Assembly (NCBI GenBank): GCA_032207245.1
Contig: CM063504.1
Coordinates: forward strand, 83,203,844-83,267,843
Length of the DNA: 64,000 nucleotides
Source: Pardosa pseudoannulata
Taxonomy: Eukaryota; Arthropoda; Arachnida; Araneae; Lycosidae
Direction: 5' to 3'
Below the pieces are notes generated by a model. That model was not told where the DNA came from, did not search any database, and was given only the letters and a program-made list of their open reading frames with translations. Within the stretch, counting starts at the first letter, position 1; every line of letters starts with the position of its first letter. Of this stretch, positions 26,341 through 37,370 are shown in pieces. The translations under genes were made by a program, and so were the position numbers.

Positions 26341-27068
26341 TTCCTAGATTTAGCATATGCAATCAAGTTGATGATTTTATCATAGTTCAAGCTGTTTGTA
26401 GGTTTTTTTTTTTTTTTTCAGTGCACAGTATAGATATATTCCTTAATTTTTCCTGTCCCAACAGACAGTTTATCAGTTTCAGTTTTCTGAAAAAATATTT
26501 ATATGAAACTTGCTGAAAGTAGGCATAATAAAACTCTTAATGCAGTTACTAGATTTGGCTATATATTTTCTAGTTTGCAACATTACTTTCCTAGATTTAG
26601 CATATGCAATCAAGTTGATGATTTCATCATAGTTCAAGCTGTGTGCAGTTTTTTTTTTCTTTTTTTCACAGTGCACAGTATAGATATAGTCTTTAATTTT
26701 TTCTGTTCCAGCAGACATACTTTTATCAGTTTGTTTTCTGAAAAAAATATTTATATGAAACAGTTGTTACAAGTAGACATAATAAAATTCTTAATGTAGT
26801 TACTAGATTTGGCTGTATATTTTCTAGTTAGCAATATTACTTTCCTAGATTTAGCATATGCAATCAAGTTGATGATTTCATCATAGTTCCAACTGTTTGC
26901 AGTTTTTTTTTTCAGTGCACAGTATAGATATATTCCTTAATTTTTCCTGTAACAACAGACATACTCTAATCAGTTTCAGTTTTCTGAAAAAATATTTATA
27001 TGAAACTTGTTACAAGCAGGCATAATAAAATTCTTAAGGTAGTTACTAGATTTGGCTATGTATTTTTT
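26341..27068 (+). repeat. Three-copy tandem repeat, period about 250 bp
   Basis: TTCCTAGATTTAGCATATGC begins at 26341, 26588 and 26842 (spacings 247 and 254). Each unit contains a poly(T) tract, CAGTGCACAGTATAGATATA and TGAAAAAATATTTATATGAA. Variable poly(T) length explains part of the spacing difference. Confidence 0.9.
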
Positions 27069-27408
27069 AGCTATAGCTAAGAAATTCCTACTAAAACTTC
27101 TGTATAAACTTTCCAAATTTTGAGATTTTTGATGTCTACTCTAATATGAAAAATTTAATTTTTCAAAGCTACTTTTTAATAATCCTAATTTATTTTCTTT
27201 TAAACTTATCATTTTATTAGAATTAGGGGATTTTTTGAAAATTTTTACTTTATTATTTCTATGCAGGAGTAAATTGTCCTCCTTTAAATCCTGTTTTAAT
27301 CACAAAGTGCTTTTAGTAAGCATTTTGTGCACAACATAGCATCTCTTTACAGCAGATTTGCTATGGTTAATATCTCCTTTGCCGTATTTCAGTAATAATT
27401 ATATACAT
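27069..27408. other. AT-rich spacer
   Basis: Nothing recognised. Confidence 0.6.
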
Positions 27409-27422
27409 CCTAAAGAATGATG

Positions 27423-27595
27423 GTTGAACGCTGGTCGATTGGTTAGGGCGCTGATCAATGGTACCGGTGTTCTTGGGTTTGAATCCCACAATGGCATGGA
27501 TGTTCGTAGCCGTTTGGAATCGGCTTTAAGCAGTAGGTCCCGGTCTCATTAACCCTCGTCAGCAAAACAGTAGACCGTAGCGTTCCCAAACCAAA
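27423..27595 (+). mobile_element. tRNA-derived SINE with target-site duplication
   Basis: A tRNA-like head with B-box GGTTTGAATCCC is followed by the family body (CGGCTTTAAGCAGTAGGTCC), CTCATTAACCC, and a CCCAAACCAAA tail. Flanking repeats at 27409-27422 and 27596-27609 match at 13 of 14 bases (CCTA(A/T)AGAATGATG). Confidence 0.9.
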
Positions 27596-27609
27596 CCTAT
27601 AGAATGATG

Positions 27610-29691
27610 AATGCACTTCACATGAAAATTAAATTCAGTATTGTCATTTGGTATGAATTCTACCAAAAAATTGTGTTAGTTACAATGTCGCATGATAATA
27701 GAGTTTATAGTAAAAAAGACCTGCTAATTTTAAAACTCTGTCTAAAAGTCATTTAGGGTATGTTTCATACGTGGAACAACACAATGGTACAAAGGATAAA
27801 TTGTTCTACAAAACTCAAAATCATCATGAATATTAAAAATAATTTTTTTTTCTGAACTTTATAAAGATTTTATAATTTCTTATATCTATTTAAGCAGGGA
27901 AAGAATACTATAACTAAAATAAAATACTGTCAGATAATGAAGACTTTCTCGTGTTGTTAATATTTGTGGAACGTTTTGTAATAAATTACTCATATAGGGA
28001 TGAAAATAGAAATATATATAGTCTTTATGCAAATATGACATTTTTAGAAATTATTTCATTTTCATTTAGGAAGGGGTAAACAATGGAAAGGAAATATGGG
28101 AGTTCACACCATTTAGGTTTTGAAAGAAAATTTTTTAATATACTATTTATATTTTTTTAGATCAATTTTGAGGAAATCATTAACTTGCTACATTAAAGTG
28201 GAAATAAATATACATTTTTCAAAAAGTGATTTAAAATGCTTTTAAGTCTCTACAAATACCAATTTTAATATTTTATATAAAGTTGAGATTAACATTTTGA
28301 TATAAATGAATAAAAGCATGTTTATTTTAAGATTCCTAATTGATAGTTATCAATATGCAATTTATATTAGTTATTTAAATAAAATATTTTTAAGAAAAAC
28401 CTATTTTTGTTTCTATGTGAATAAAATTTGCATTATCCAATATACAAATTTTGACAGTAAGTTATATTAATCCTTATAATCAGATAACTGCCTTTTTGCA
28501 CCTTAAATAGGCTCTTGCCGTTATCTTATGACTAGGCTCTTACTGTTATCATAGAAGAGGTATAAGTAAAAAAAAAATAATTGTTAAGTGAAAGCATGTA
28601 GATAACTGTCATATTTTAAATACTGTACTTTTTTTAATGATTATATCTTCATATACAATCGGTAGATGGCAGCACTAAAATTAATCTAATAGTCAAATAT
28701 AGTAATAAAAGTCGTTTTAATGGCTAATTGCAGTGATTAGTTCAAATTCTCAAACTATATCATAGATTTATATCATTCATAAAAATAGAATTCTCTAAGT
28801 TTGGAATTTTATTTATTTATTTTTTAATATTTACACCTCGAAATAAAACAGATGGGAGACTCATAGTTCCTTTCTTGATAATCATCTCTCTTATCAGAAA
28901 TGAAGCATATGATTCACAGATTAAACTCAAAAGGGAATGTATTTAGTACAAATTAATTTTTCAGTTAGTATTTTATTAGAGAGCTGAGTCAGTTATATTT
29001 AAACAAAAGCATTTCAAGGAATTTCAGTGTATCTTTTTTAAGTCCATGTTACGCCTATAGATGGCACTGCGCTAAAACTATATATATATATATATATTTT
29101 TCTTTTTTTTTTCCCTGTAATATTCTACAAATTTCACAAATCGTAATTTTTCCAATTGAAAATTAAGAGTTACCCTTGATATTTTGAAATTTTCCGTCTG
29201 AATCATATTTCGCAAGATATTTGAGAGATAAAAAAGGTTTGCTCATATTATTTTTTATAAATATGTTTGAATAACTACTGTTACTGTAAGTAGAGTACTA
29301 GGGCGACAACTGATTTTCCCTTTTGGTGTATTTTCATTTTGTAATGCAGTAGCCCGTCGTTAAAACGTGCTTGTCGGTAGATAAGTAAATGCATGATACA
29401 GCCGGGAGAGAAGAGTGAAATGGTAAATATTATACTTTAATGAATGTATAAATTTAAGATACAATAATAAAATTAGTAGGATTAGTAGTAATGAAAAGGA
29501 ATCACTAATAAGAGAAATTCTATTTACCCTTTTAAATTTATGAATAATACTCATGTGTAATCACACTTTTCATACCGTAGAACAATAAATGCGAATGAAG
29601 TCCTCTATCATTGTTAGCGAACACTTTGTCAATACTGTTAGAAATTGAAAACGGGCTTAGTGATGCACAGCTGATTTGGGGTGCTACCACA
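27610..29691. other. AT-rich stretch with nothing recognised
   Basis: No exon or transposon end identified. Two short TAGATGGCA strings (near 28673 and 29060) resemble the 3' part of CTCF-type motifs but are too short to call. Confidence 0.55.
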
Positions 29692-29842
29692 TTACAATCC
29701 CCCATATGTCACTGGTGACTTCTGCTTCATAATGATGTCAGAGAAGGAAATGTATGGTACCAAATTCTCAAGTCTGGCGATTTCTGACGTCATTATGACC
29801 TAAATGCCCTCAGTGACATATGTTGACTGTAATATGGTAGCA
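29692..29842. mobile_element. Foldback MITE, imperfect long terminal inverted repeats
   Basis: TGCTACCACATTACAATC at the left end and, inverted from the right end, TGCTACCATATTACAGTC. The pairing continues inward through CATATGTCACTG. The element (151 bp) is nearly all inverted repeat. Candidate 9-bp flanks GATTTGGGG and GACTTGGTA match at only 6 of 9, so the superfamily is undecided. Confidence 0.6.
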
Positions 29843-30229
29843 GACTTGGTAGCTAGTCATAGAAGAAAAATAACACTCTGGCTGATCAGAAAGGCAAATT
29901 CATACACTTAAAATTATTGACATTATGTTTTTGATGATGATATATGACATAGCATTGATATAAAAGTAAATTTATTATTAAATTAGAAAGTTGCATTTTA
30001 AAATGATGAGTTGTATAATTGGGTTGCTTGAGTTTGGGTAATTATTAAAAATAAGAGTGATTAAGCAGTTCGGTACAATAAAATATGAGTGCACGATGCA
30101 AATAGAAAAATTAAAATTAGGTTACACGGTCCAAGTACGGATAATAAATATTTTTGCTGTGCAAGCACCATTTTGTAGTATTTTATAGATTTTTATTATT
30201 TTTTTAATTGCTTTATTTTTACGATATTA

Positions 30230-30273
<44 letters not shown>

Positions 30274-31090
30274 ATTTACAAAGAAATATTAGTTTGGATG
30301 GAATGCAGAGAAATCTACAATGTAAAGAAAGATGAAGCAAAAATATTGTTCGGGATTACACTATTTTCCGTTTAAAAAATTTTATACTAAATTAATTAAT
30401 TTTACTGACAAACCAATTCAATGTCACTGATCACCGTAAAATGTGTTAAAAGAAAGAAAAAATGTGAAATGTCGGAAATTACTTTGGGAAATAGAGTGGA
30501 AAAAGATTAGTTCACAAGAACCAGTTCGTTAAAAATGGAGAATGCACTTCTATTTGGAGGTTATTTTACGAAGAAATTAGCAAAATGTTCTTTATTACAA
30601 GGAAAAGTTCACAAAACAGAAGTTCGTTAATTAAAGGTTAGGCTGTACCTCCATTTCATGCCATGAAGTACAAAAAATGAACATTATATCATTTGGCTTC
30701 ATTTTTGGCGATTATCTGAAACCGCCAAAGAGTCGATTAAGTTCAGATTCTACAGAGCGTTTCTTCAAAATAAACAGATTCTCGTGTTATAGACAGATGC
30801 ATTAAAAAGCGGATAATTAACAAACGCAAGTCAACCGAAAGAAGCAAACCGCACGTGTGAGACCCACTGCTTCCAGCTACAGGCAGGACCGAGGTGAAAG
30901 CCCAGACGTAAAACCGGTTTCGATGATTCAGTTATATTTACAGATATATATATATAAACTGGATAATTCCATTTGACAGTCCCTAACAAACATCATGAAC
31001 AAAAAGGCTAATTATCTATTGCAAATGAAGATTGGAGATAAAATTACACAACGGCAGATTGTAAGAGTTTTTTTTTAAGTGTTAGAATCA
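29843..31090. other. Non-coding stretch with poly(T) at 30231-30269
   Basis: Apart from the long poly(T) nothing is recognised. A less AT-rich patch near 30830-30920 contains the E-box CACGTG but no reading frame of note. Confidence 0.55.
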
Positions 31091-31213
31091 GGGCTTCAAA
31101 CCTGAACTGAACCGAAAACCGGAAAAAACAGTTATATTGGTCGGGACGAAAACCGGAACTGAATCGAAAAAAATATTGGGTATTTTTTCCGGTTCGATAT
31201 ACAGTGCCGCCGC

Positions 31214-31787
31214 TTAACCCCTTCTGGTATGATTTAATAATGAAAAACTGTGCATAAAATAACCATTTAATTTTTATTTAAAAAACTTGTTTCATTTTAC
31301 AATTCTTACATATTCTTAATTAAAATCCACTTTTTACATAGTGTTAAATAATATGAGAAACAGTAAAATTAAGAAAATATCAAAGCAAAACATTAATAAG
31401 GTATACAGATAATAGTCTTCAAGCTAGTGGTACTTTTCAAAACAAAGTGCAAAGGAATTCTTAACAGTTTACACTGCCAAGTAGTCTCACTTTTAATTTG
31501 ATTCTTGTAACACACACGGCATTTCTTAGTAGGTTTTCTTTTATTCTGACTCATTAATTTGGCAATGACTTGTACCAATAAATTCTAAGTAAACAATATG
31601 CAATAGTGACTTGTGATTTTCACAAGTGATAAAAGTGTTGCCAAATTCAGTACACTAGAAATTTTAAACTAAATTAATTATATTTAACAGTAACTTTAAT
31701 CGCATAACGAGTGTAGCTCGTCATTGTGCGGTATGGAATGAAAAACTAATGACGAGCTAGACTCGTCATTATACCGGAAGGGGTTAA
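31214..31787 (-). mobile_element. piggyBac-like element nested in the Tigger terminal repeat
   Basis: TTAA at 31214-31217 and 31784-31787. The ends TTAACCCCTTCTGGTAT and, inverted, TTAACCCCTTCCGGTAT are near-perfect inverted repeats. Subterminally at the right end two palindromes ACGAG-N5-CTCGT lie 45 bp apart (31707-31721 and 31752-31766; the second extends to 9-bp arms). Removing the element and one TTAA restores the Tigger end. A transposase C-terminal remnant lies inside on the - strand. Confidence 0.85.
31393..31578 (-). pseudogene. piggyBac transposase C-terminal cysteine-rich domain remnant
   Basis: The - strand frame contains KKCRVCYKNQIKSETTWQC, then PLHFV. This matches the end of piggyBac transposases, where a C-x2-C ... 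C-x2-C ... H zinc-binding domain of the form (K)CRVC-(K/R rich)-(Y/W)-C-x2-C-x3-LH closes the protein. Here the second Cys pair is damaged (QCKLLRIPLH) and the terminal CF-x2-YH motif is gone. Only the last domain survives, so it cannot transpose DNA. Confidence 0.7.
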
Positions 31788-32045
31788 TGTGATCAGTTTG
31801 GGCCACAGTAGTTTTGGTAACAATAACCGATTGATAACAATAAACGATATGCAAAATTAGATAAATTTAACCACCCTTTAATTCACACGTACTAAATTTC
31901 AAATTAAAATGAAAAATCTCACCTTATATTTATGTACTGTGTATTATCCTCTAAAACATAAGAATTGTATACATAACTAAAAAAAAATTTGATCAATTGT
32001 TACCTGTCTACAATTTTTTCTAAAAAGCTCATTGATAAATTGTTC

Positions 32046-32487
32046 TTAATCATAATGTTTTATAAAGTCATCGGAGCGGTGTTGTACCCCACGTTTCAAT
32101 ACTTTCAATACATTTCTCATTTCAGCACTTGTTGGAGGTGGTTCAGTATCAAGAGATTTTTCATCTGACTCATCAGTTCCATCATTCGTCTGTTTTCTTA
32201 TGACAATCCTACAGACTTCAGATTCTGTTAATGTGGAAGATACTAGAATTTTTCCATCGACTTTCATCCATGACTCGAACTCTCCAGAGGTCATATCCAA
32301 AGAATTTTCTATCATTTCTTGAGATTTCTGGTCCTTTTTTTTTTCGCAAAATCGAGGCATAAAATGTGAATACTCTCATCAGTTCCATCAACCTGTCATA
32401 ACGATTTAAAATGTCGATCTTTTGTTTTAATGTTAAATCATTTCGCTTTCTGGCTTCCATATCCACAAGCTGCATGTAAGCGAGCAA
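32046..32487 (-). pseudogene. Tigger/pogo transposase remnant (N-terminal HTH fused to C-terminal tail)
   Basis: On the - strand the frame ending near 32218 contains RKRNDLTLKQKIDILNRYD (about 32389-32451), the first helix region of the CENP-B/Tigger DNA-binding domain (KR..LTL.QK..IL..YE). A frame shifted by one base then reads through 32360-32046 with SGEFESWMKV and, near its end, TSAEMRNVLKVLKRG, like Tigger C-termini. The frames meet at a poly(A/T) run near 32335-32345. The intervening DDE domain of about 300 residues is absent. Confidence 0.65.
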
Positions 32488-32521
32488 GGCATAAAATGTG
32501 AATACGCTCCTTCTCAGTTCC
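32357..32521. repeat. Short direct repeat within the Tigger remnant
   Basis: GGCATAAAATGTGAATAC occurs near 32357 and again near 32489. Each copy is followed within about 12 bases by TCAGTTCC. The repeat flanks the part encoding the HTH and probably marks a rearrangement breakpoint. Confidence 0.7.
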
Positions 32522-32901
32522 GATAGTAATGTGTTGCCTTCTGCTTATCTGACAACCATTAACCACCAGAAGGGTATACGTATTTCTGAAAAATTCCAGG
32601 AGCGTGTAATTTCCCACTCTTTTGTTCATTCCCCATTTCCCTAAGTGGATGAGAGAGAATTCTAGGAAATTCAAACAACAGCGAAAGAAAAGAAAAGAAT
32701 GGGTTCATTGTGAATATTCCTTTGCCAGTTAAAATGAGGTTCGAAAACTGATGACAATAGCCGATGTAACGATCACATAAAGCGATGATTTTAACATACA
32801 AATGAATAGAGAAAATCGGGACCAAGTGATTTCGATAACAATAAGCGATTGATAACATTAACCGCGATCACATTAAGCGGAGTCCACTGTATCTTCAGTC
32901 A

Positions 32902-32939
32902 TTTTGTCACTAAAGGCTTTAAAGCCTTTAGTGACAAAA
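32902..32939. repeat. Perfect 38-bp palindrome
   Basis: The left arm TTTTGTCACTAAAGGCTTT is followed with no spacer by its exact reverse complement. It begins 13 bp beyond the Tigger right end. Arm length and perfection are unusual for this decayed region. Confidence 0.95.
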
Positions 32940-33252
32940 GGTGATGTGGCAACTGGACCATATGGGCCGAGCCCTTCAATCCAGAGGCTTCTGTCAGTAA
33001 GAACAAAAATGACAACGAGCGAAAAATTAACACATAAATTTTGTCACTAACCAACATATCAATACTTTCTAATTTAACGTCAACCATATAATTTCGGTAG
33101 AGTGAAAAGGTAGATTTAATTCAATAGAACGTTCAGTTGTCAAATGCGATTTTGATTTAAATATTTTCTAATAGTAAAAAAATTGAAAATAAAGTTTTTA
33201 TTGACAATATTTAGTGAGAAAATCCAAGTCTTTTTTTTTCTTACTATTCCCG

Positions 33253-33750
33253 ACTGTTGTCATAAATTTAGTTTAGTATTCAATGAGTACCTGATGATAC
33301 TCAATGAATAAAATTTTAGCATTTATTATACATTGGTAATCGCGTGTGTATTCAATAGAAGGAACTAAACTAGATTAGTATTCAGTGCAAAATATTCTTG
33401 AGAATTAAACTTTTTCCTAAAATAACCTCTTTCCTATTTTTACGGTTTTTAAGGAGGGTAAAAATTGTCGCCATACCCCGATAACTGTTAGGAATAACTG
33501 TTGTCATAAATTTAGGTTAGTATTCAATGAGTACCTGATGATACTCAATGAATAAAATTTTAGATAATGTTTTATACTCAAGCATTTATTATACATTGGT
33601 AAGACCGTGTGTATTCAATAGAAAAAAACTAAACTAGATCAATATTCAGTGCAAAATATTCTTGAGAATTAAACATTTTCCTCAAAATAACGTCTTTCCT
33701 ATTTTTAGAGTTTTTAAGGAGGGGGAAAATTGTCGCCATACCCCGATAAC
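33253..33750 (+). repeat. Two-copy tandem repeat, period 244 bp
   Basis: ACTGTTGTCATAAATTTAG begins at 33253 and 33497. Both copies run through GAGTACCTGATGATACTCAA to GTCGCCATACCCCGATAAC. Identity is high apart from a small insertion in the second copy. Confidence 0.9.
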
Positions 33751-33845
33751 GACACTGTGTTTTGAAATGAATATCCGGTGACTAATAGCTGTGATTGTTA
33801 ATAGTATTATTTTTTTCATTAAAAATAAAACTATTGAAGCTTTTA

Positions 33846-33930
33846 GGTTTGGTTTGGTTTTGGAGCGCTACTGTCTACTTTTTGCAACACGAGGGCTAAT
33901 GAGACCGGGATCTACTGCTTAAAGCCGATT
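33846..33930 (-). mobile_element. 5'-truncated tRNA-SINE tail
   Basis: On the - strand it holds the SINE body from AATCGGCTTTAAGCAGTAG through CATTAGCCCTCGTGTTGC to the CCAAACCAAACC tail. The tRNA-like head is missing, as expected of 5'-truncated retroposition. Confidence 0.85.
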
Positions 33931-34030
33931 AATTATAATATAGTTAAATGCATGTGAGAAAACTGGGTCATCTGAACCATGGGCCAAGCCTTCCAGTTCA
34001 GAGTATTTATAAGACATTGGGAAACCAGAC

Positions 34031-34181
34031 CAGTGGCGTACGCAAGGGGGGGATAGGGGTTTCAACACCCCCTTGAGGTCAGACAAAATGGCAAAAATAA
34101 AAATTTTAGTAGAAATTATGAGGGCTATTATTTTTTAGAATTATGACCCCCCCCCTTGAAAAAATTCTGCTCACGCTACTG
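34031..34181. mobile_element. Short hAT-type MITE with perfect 8-bp target duplication
   Basis: Identical flanks AACCAGAC at 34023-34030 and 34182-34189. The ends are CAGTGGCGTACGCA and, inverted, CAGTAGCGTGAGCA. Inner G-runs and C-runs form an imperfect hairpin. At 151 bp it is one of the best-preserved insertions here. Confidence 0.9.
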
Positions 34182-34604
34182 AACCAGACAAACGTTGATT
34201 GGCAAAGAACAATTAAAATTAGTATTTACAGGTCTTAAGTTAATGAAATTGTTAGAGCGAGAACTACGATACAGTTAATGGATACGTGAATTCATTACAA
34301 AATTATACACAATGCTAACGTGTTATAAAATAATGTTTTAGTTGTGCCCGAATCAAAACATTACAACTAAATAGATATTAGTTACTAATATTCAATACAT
34401 TTCAATATACAAATATTAAAACAATTTAAAAGAGAGATAATATTTTTTGTCTTTTATTAGTTTTACAATTTTTTTATGGATATTTGTAATATTTATAATA
34501 ACACCTTGCGTATTAAAAAAAAATAAACTTCTCCAAGGGTTGTCGAACTGCAGCTTAGCTATGCGTTCTCACTCTTTCGAGGCTGAGTATAATATCAATC
34601 AGGA

Positions 34605-34830
34605 CCTTCAGGATATCGGTCAACAGGATTCTACAAGCTTAGATCGCTAATCCTGAGATTTCTAACAGTAAACAAAAAATTAACAGCTAAAATGTAAAAA
34701 AAAATAGATAAATATGACCTTCAGGATATCGGTCCACAGAATTCTATGGGCTTAGCCTGTCAATCTAGAGATTTTTTTCAGTGAGCATGTAATAGCAGCA
34801 AGCGAGATAAATTAACAATAATTAACCTTA
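34605..34830 (+). repeat. Diverged two-copy repeat (also related to 32940-33030)
   Basis: CCTTCAGGATATCGGTC recurs near 34604 and 34722. Both are followed by an A(A/G)ATTCTA segment, then AGAGATTT or TGAGATTT and AAATTAAC. A related block with GGACCATATGGGCCGAGCCC lies next to the palindrome at 32940. Family unknown. Confidence 0.5.
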
Positions 34831-34871
34831 ATAACTAGAGAGGAGATAGATTAGGGTTAGAGACACACAAT

Positions 34872-35310
34872 ATTTTTGTGACCAGACACATCCGATCACA
34901 GCGGAGATTCATTTAGAAATGAGTAGTTTTGATGAGTCCTTGGATTAGAAATTGATCTCAAAAACCAATGGGAATTGGACTTGATGGAAGTTTTCCTAGC
35001 ATTACTATTTGCTATTTGCATTACTATTTTTTGTGACCGGACACATCCGTTCACAACGAAGATTCATTTAGAAATGAGTAGCTTTGAGGAGTTCTTGGAT
35101 TAGAAATTGATCTCAATAGCCAATGGGAATTGGACATGTTGGCAGATTTCCTAGCATTACTATTTGCTATTTGCATTACTATTTTTTGTGACCGGACACA
35201 TCCGTTCACAACGAAGATTCATTTAGAAATGAGTAGTTTTGATGAGCCCTTGGATTAGAAATTGATCTCAACAGCCAATGGGAATTGAGCTGGATTACTA
35301 AAAGATTACT
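34872..35310 (+). repeat. Three-copy tandem repeat, period 155 bp
   Basis: TGTGACC(A/G)GACACATCCG begins at 34877, 35032 and 35187. Each copy contains ATTCATTTAGAAATGAGTAG and CCAATGGGAATTG. The last copy degenerates after about 120 bp. Confidence 0.92.
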
Positions 35311-35448
35311 TTGCTAGCATTACTAAAAGAGAGAGTGTGACCAATATAGATGAATATAGATTCGTAAGTCAAAATTTAAAATCATGTTCCATTAAAAATT
35401 ACAGAGTAGCGTAATATTTAAGTGTTGGCACTGCTGCATAAAATGTGG

Positions 35449-35991
35449 CAAGTTTTTTTTTTTTTTTTTTTTTTTTCTTTTTTTTTTTTTTTTTCTTTCG
35501 TCTTGGCTCAAAAGGAACGGAATTTTCTGTAGCAGGTGATATTATTTATCGTAGATATATTCCGTCAGACGAGAATAAATACGGTACTTTTCAAAATGTA
35601 CTGGTTGGAGTTTTACACAGAGTGCCTCCAAAAGCATTTGGATTGAGCAAGAGTACCGATAATCGAAAACATTTGAGGACTCCTGCACTGAAAAGAACTG
35701 TGGTAAAACTTGTTTTCCCCGTTCGTTCCGATTCCCGCCACCAGATGGCAGCAGGCGGCCTTTCCTTCGGATCTGGTTCTGGTCTACGTGCGAGGCCACC
35801 ATCCAGCAGGTGAGAGGAAGGGCAAGGGAACGAGGATGAAAGCGGTTCCGGTGCCTCCACCTGGTTCGAACCCCACAAGGTGAACCGGCCGCGAACCGTT
35901 CAGGTGGAGGGGATGTACTGTTTGGCACTCTCGTGGCGCCGCCTCTCTCAGTTAATGAGGCGGCATATACGGACAATTTCGGCTAGCTCGG
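35449..35991. other. GC-rich island with CTCF-like motif, bordered by poly(T)
   Basis: After a 40-base poly(T) tract (35453-35494, two C interruptions) the sequence becomes markedly GC- and CpG-richer to 35990. CCACCAGATGGCAG (35738-35751) fits the vertebrate CTCF core consensus, and GTGGCGCC near 35933 resembles the fly CTCF core. Frames of 95-144 residues are open on both strands but show no domain. Either it is a promoter/first-exon island, or a retroposed transcript on the - strand whose poly(A) is the poly(T) and whose 8-bp flanks AAATGTGG (35441) and AAATGCGG (35992) match at 7 of 8. Confidence 0.45.
35738..35751 (+). promoter_or_regulatory. CTCF-like binding motif
   Basis: CCACCAGATGGCAG matches the IUPAC core CCASYAGRKGGCRS at every position. 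CTCF zinc fingers are conserved across bilaterians. Occupancy cannot be judged from sequence. Confidence 0.5.
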
Positions 35992-36024
35992 AAATGCGGT
36001 TTTTCGGGAAAAAAGTCTCATTTG

Positions 36025-36790
36025 AAAGTTAAAAGGCAACTGATGATTTCAAAAAACTAATTTATTTTGCTTTGGATCAATTTCTCTCAGTGAGACTTTA
36101 ATCGGTTGAAATTTACGAGCTGTGATAACAGATTAATTATTAAATGGTGGAAAATATTTATGAACTATTATTTGTTTTAAATGAAGATTTATCAAAAATG
36201 CCCTATATACATTCCTTTCACACATAACATAGTCTCTCAATTTTTTCCTCGTTTATTAATACAATACTTTTCAAACCCCAGAAAAATATTTATTTGTTAT
36301 CGCAAGCATTTATATCGTAAACATCCATTATTCCTGTACTACATGCCTTAACTGGTAAAGTATAGGCAGGGTCAGATTAAAGTATTTAATAGGCAGGGTC
36401 ATTTAAAAGTTAAAAGGCAACTGAGGACTTAAAACTAATTTATTTTGTTTTGGATCAATTTCTCGCTGTGAGACTTTAATCGGTTGAAATTTACGAGTTG
36501 TGATAGCATATTAATTATTAAATGGTTTAAAATACTTATTATTATTTGTTTTAAATGTGGATTTATCAAAAATGCCGTATATACATTCCTTTCACACATA
36601 ATATAGTCTCTCAATTTTTCCCTCCCTTATCAATACAAATTTTTCAAACCCCAGAAAAATATTTATTTGTTATCTCAAGCATTTATATCGTAAACATAAA
36701 TTTTCCCTGTACAACATGCCTCTAATGGTAAAGTATACACAGAGTCAGACTTAACCGTTCTATGCAAAAGTAAATCACCTGCGTTTCTTT
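36025..36790 (+). repeat. Two-copy tandem repeat, period about 391 bp
   Basis: AAAGTTAAAAGGCAACTGA begins at 36025 and, as AAAGTTAAAAGGCAACTGAG, at 36416. Both units share TTTAATCGGTTGAAATTTACG and CATTCCTTTCACACATAA. No transposon ends found. Confidence 0.88.
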
Positions 36791-37370
36791 TAAACTAAGC
36801 ATTCTTAAAAATAAAAAAGCACGTGTCTTTTTATGTATTTTAGAGAAAGTCCAAATAAAAAAAAATAAATAACAGTGTAAATCAGTAATTATCACAAATA
36901 TAGGATTTTACTGAAAATATTTCACTGCAAATCAATTAACAGGAGTATAATAATTAAGAAGAAAAAAAACCCATTAAAACGAACTTGGGTAATATTTTCG
37001 TGACACTGGCACTTCGCTACAAAGTTATAATACTAACAAACTTAAAAACGAGTGATTTGGTAATCTCTTGAATTAAATGATAATTATGAAATATCTTACT
37101 GTTATAGATATTGAACATATTATAACTTTAAAAAAAATTATAATAAATAGATTTAAAAAGAGTGAAGTATTTATTTCGATTTGCTTTCTCCGTTTAACAC
37201 ATTACTTGTTCCTACTCTAAACATCATTTTGTAATCTTAGGCCAGTTCAAAGTTTGAAAAGACAAATTTTTCCATAAACTCTGCCTTAAGTTTTTACATA
37301 CTGTGATTACTTTGTGTTTATTTTTATTTATTTATTTATTACCATTATAAAGCTTAGTGTTTGTATTTAC

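Larger units (their letters stand above)
31202..32889 (-). mobile_element. Tigger/pogo-type element (deletion derivative), interrupted by a piggyBac-like element
   Basis: The right end on the - strand reads CAGTGGACTCCGCTTAATG. The left end on the + strand, once the nested insert is ignored, has CAGTGCCGCCGC continuing into TTAATGTGATC, matching the right end's CGCTTAATGTGATC. TA flanks both sides (31200-31201 and 32890-32891), as expected for pogo elements. Coding remnants on the - strand join the N-terminal DNA-binding helix region to the C-terminal tail, so the catalytic DDE region is deleted. Confidence 0.8.

Noticed and set aside
31092..31201. Possible separate hAT end (CAGGGCTTCAAACCTGAAC)
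   Set aside because: The start resembles a hAT terminus, but no matching inverted end or 8-bp duplication was found.
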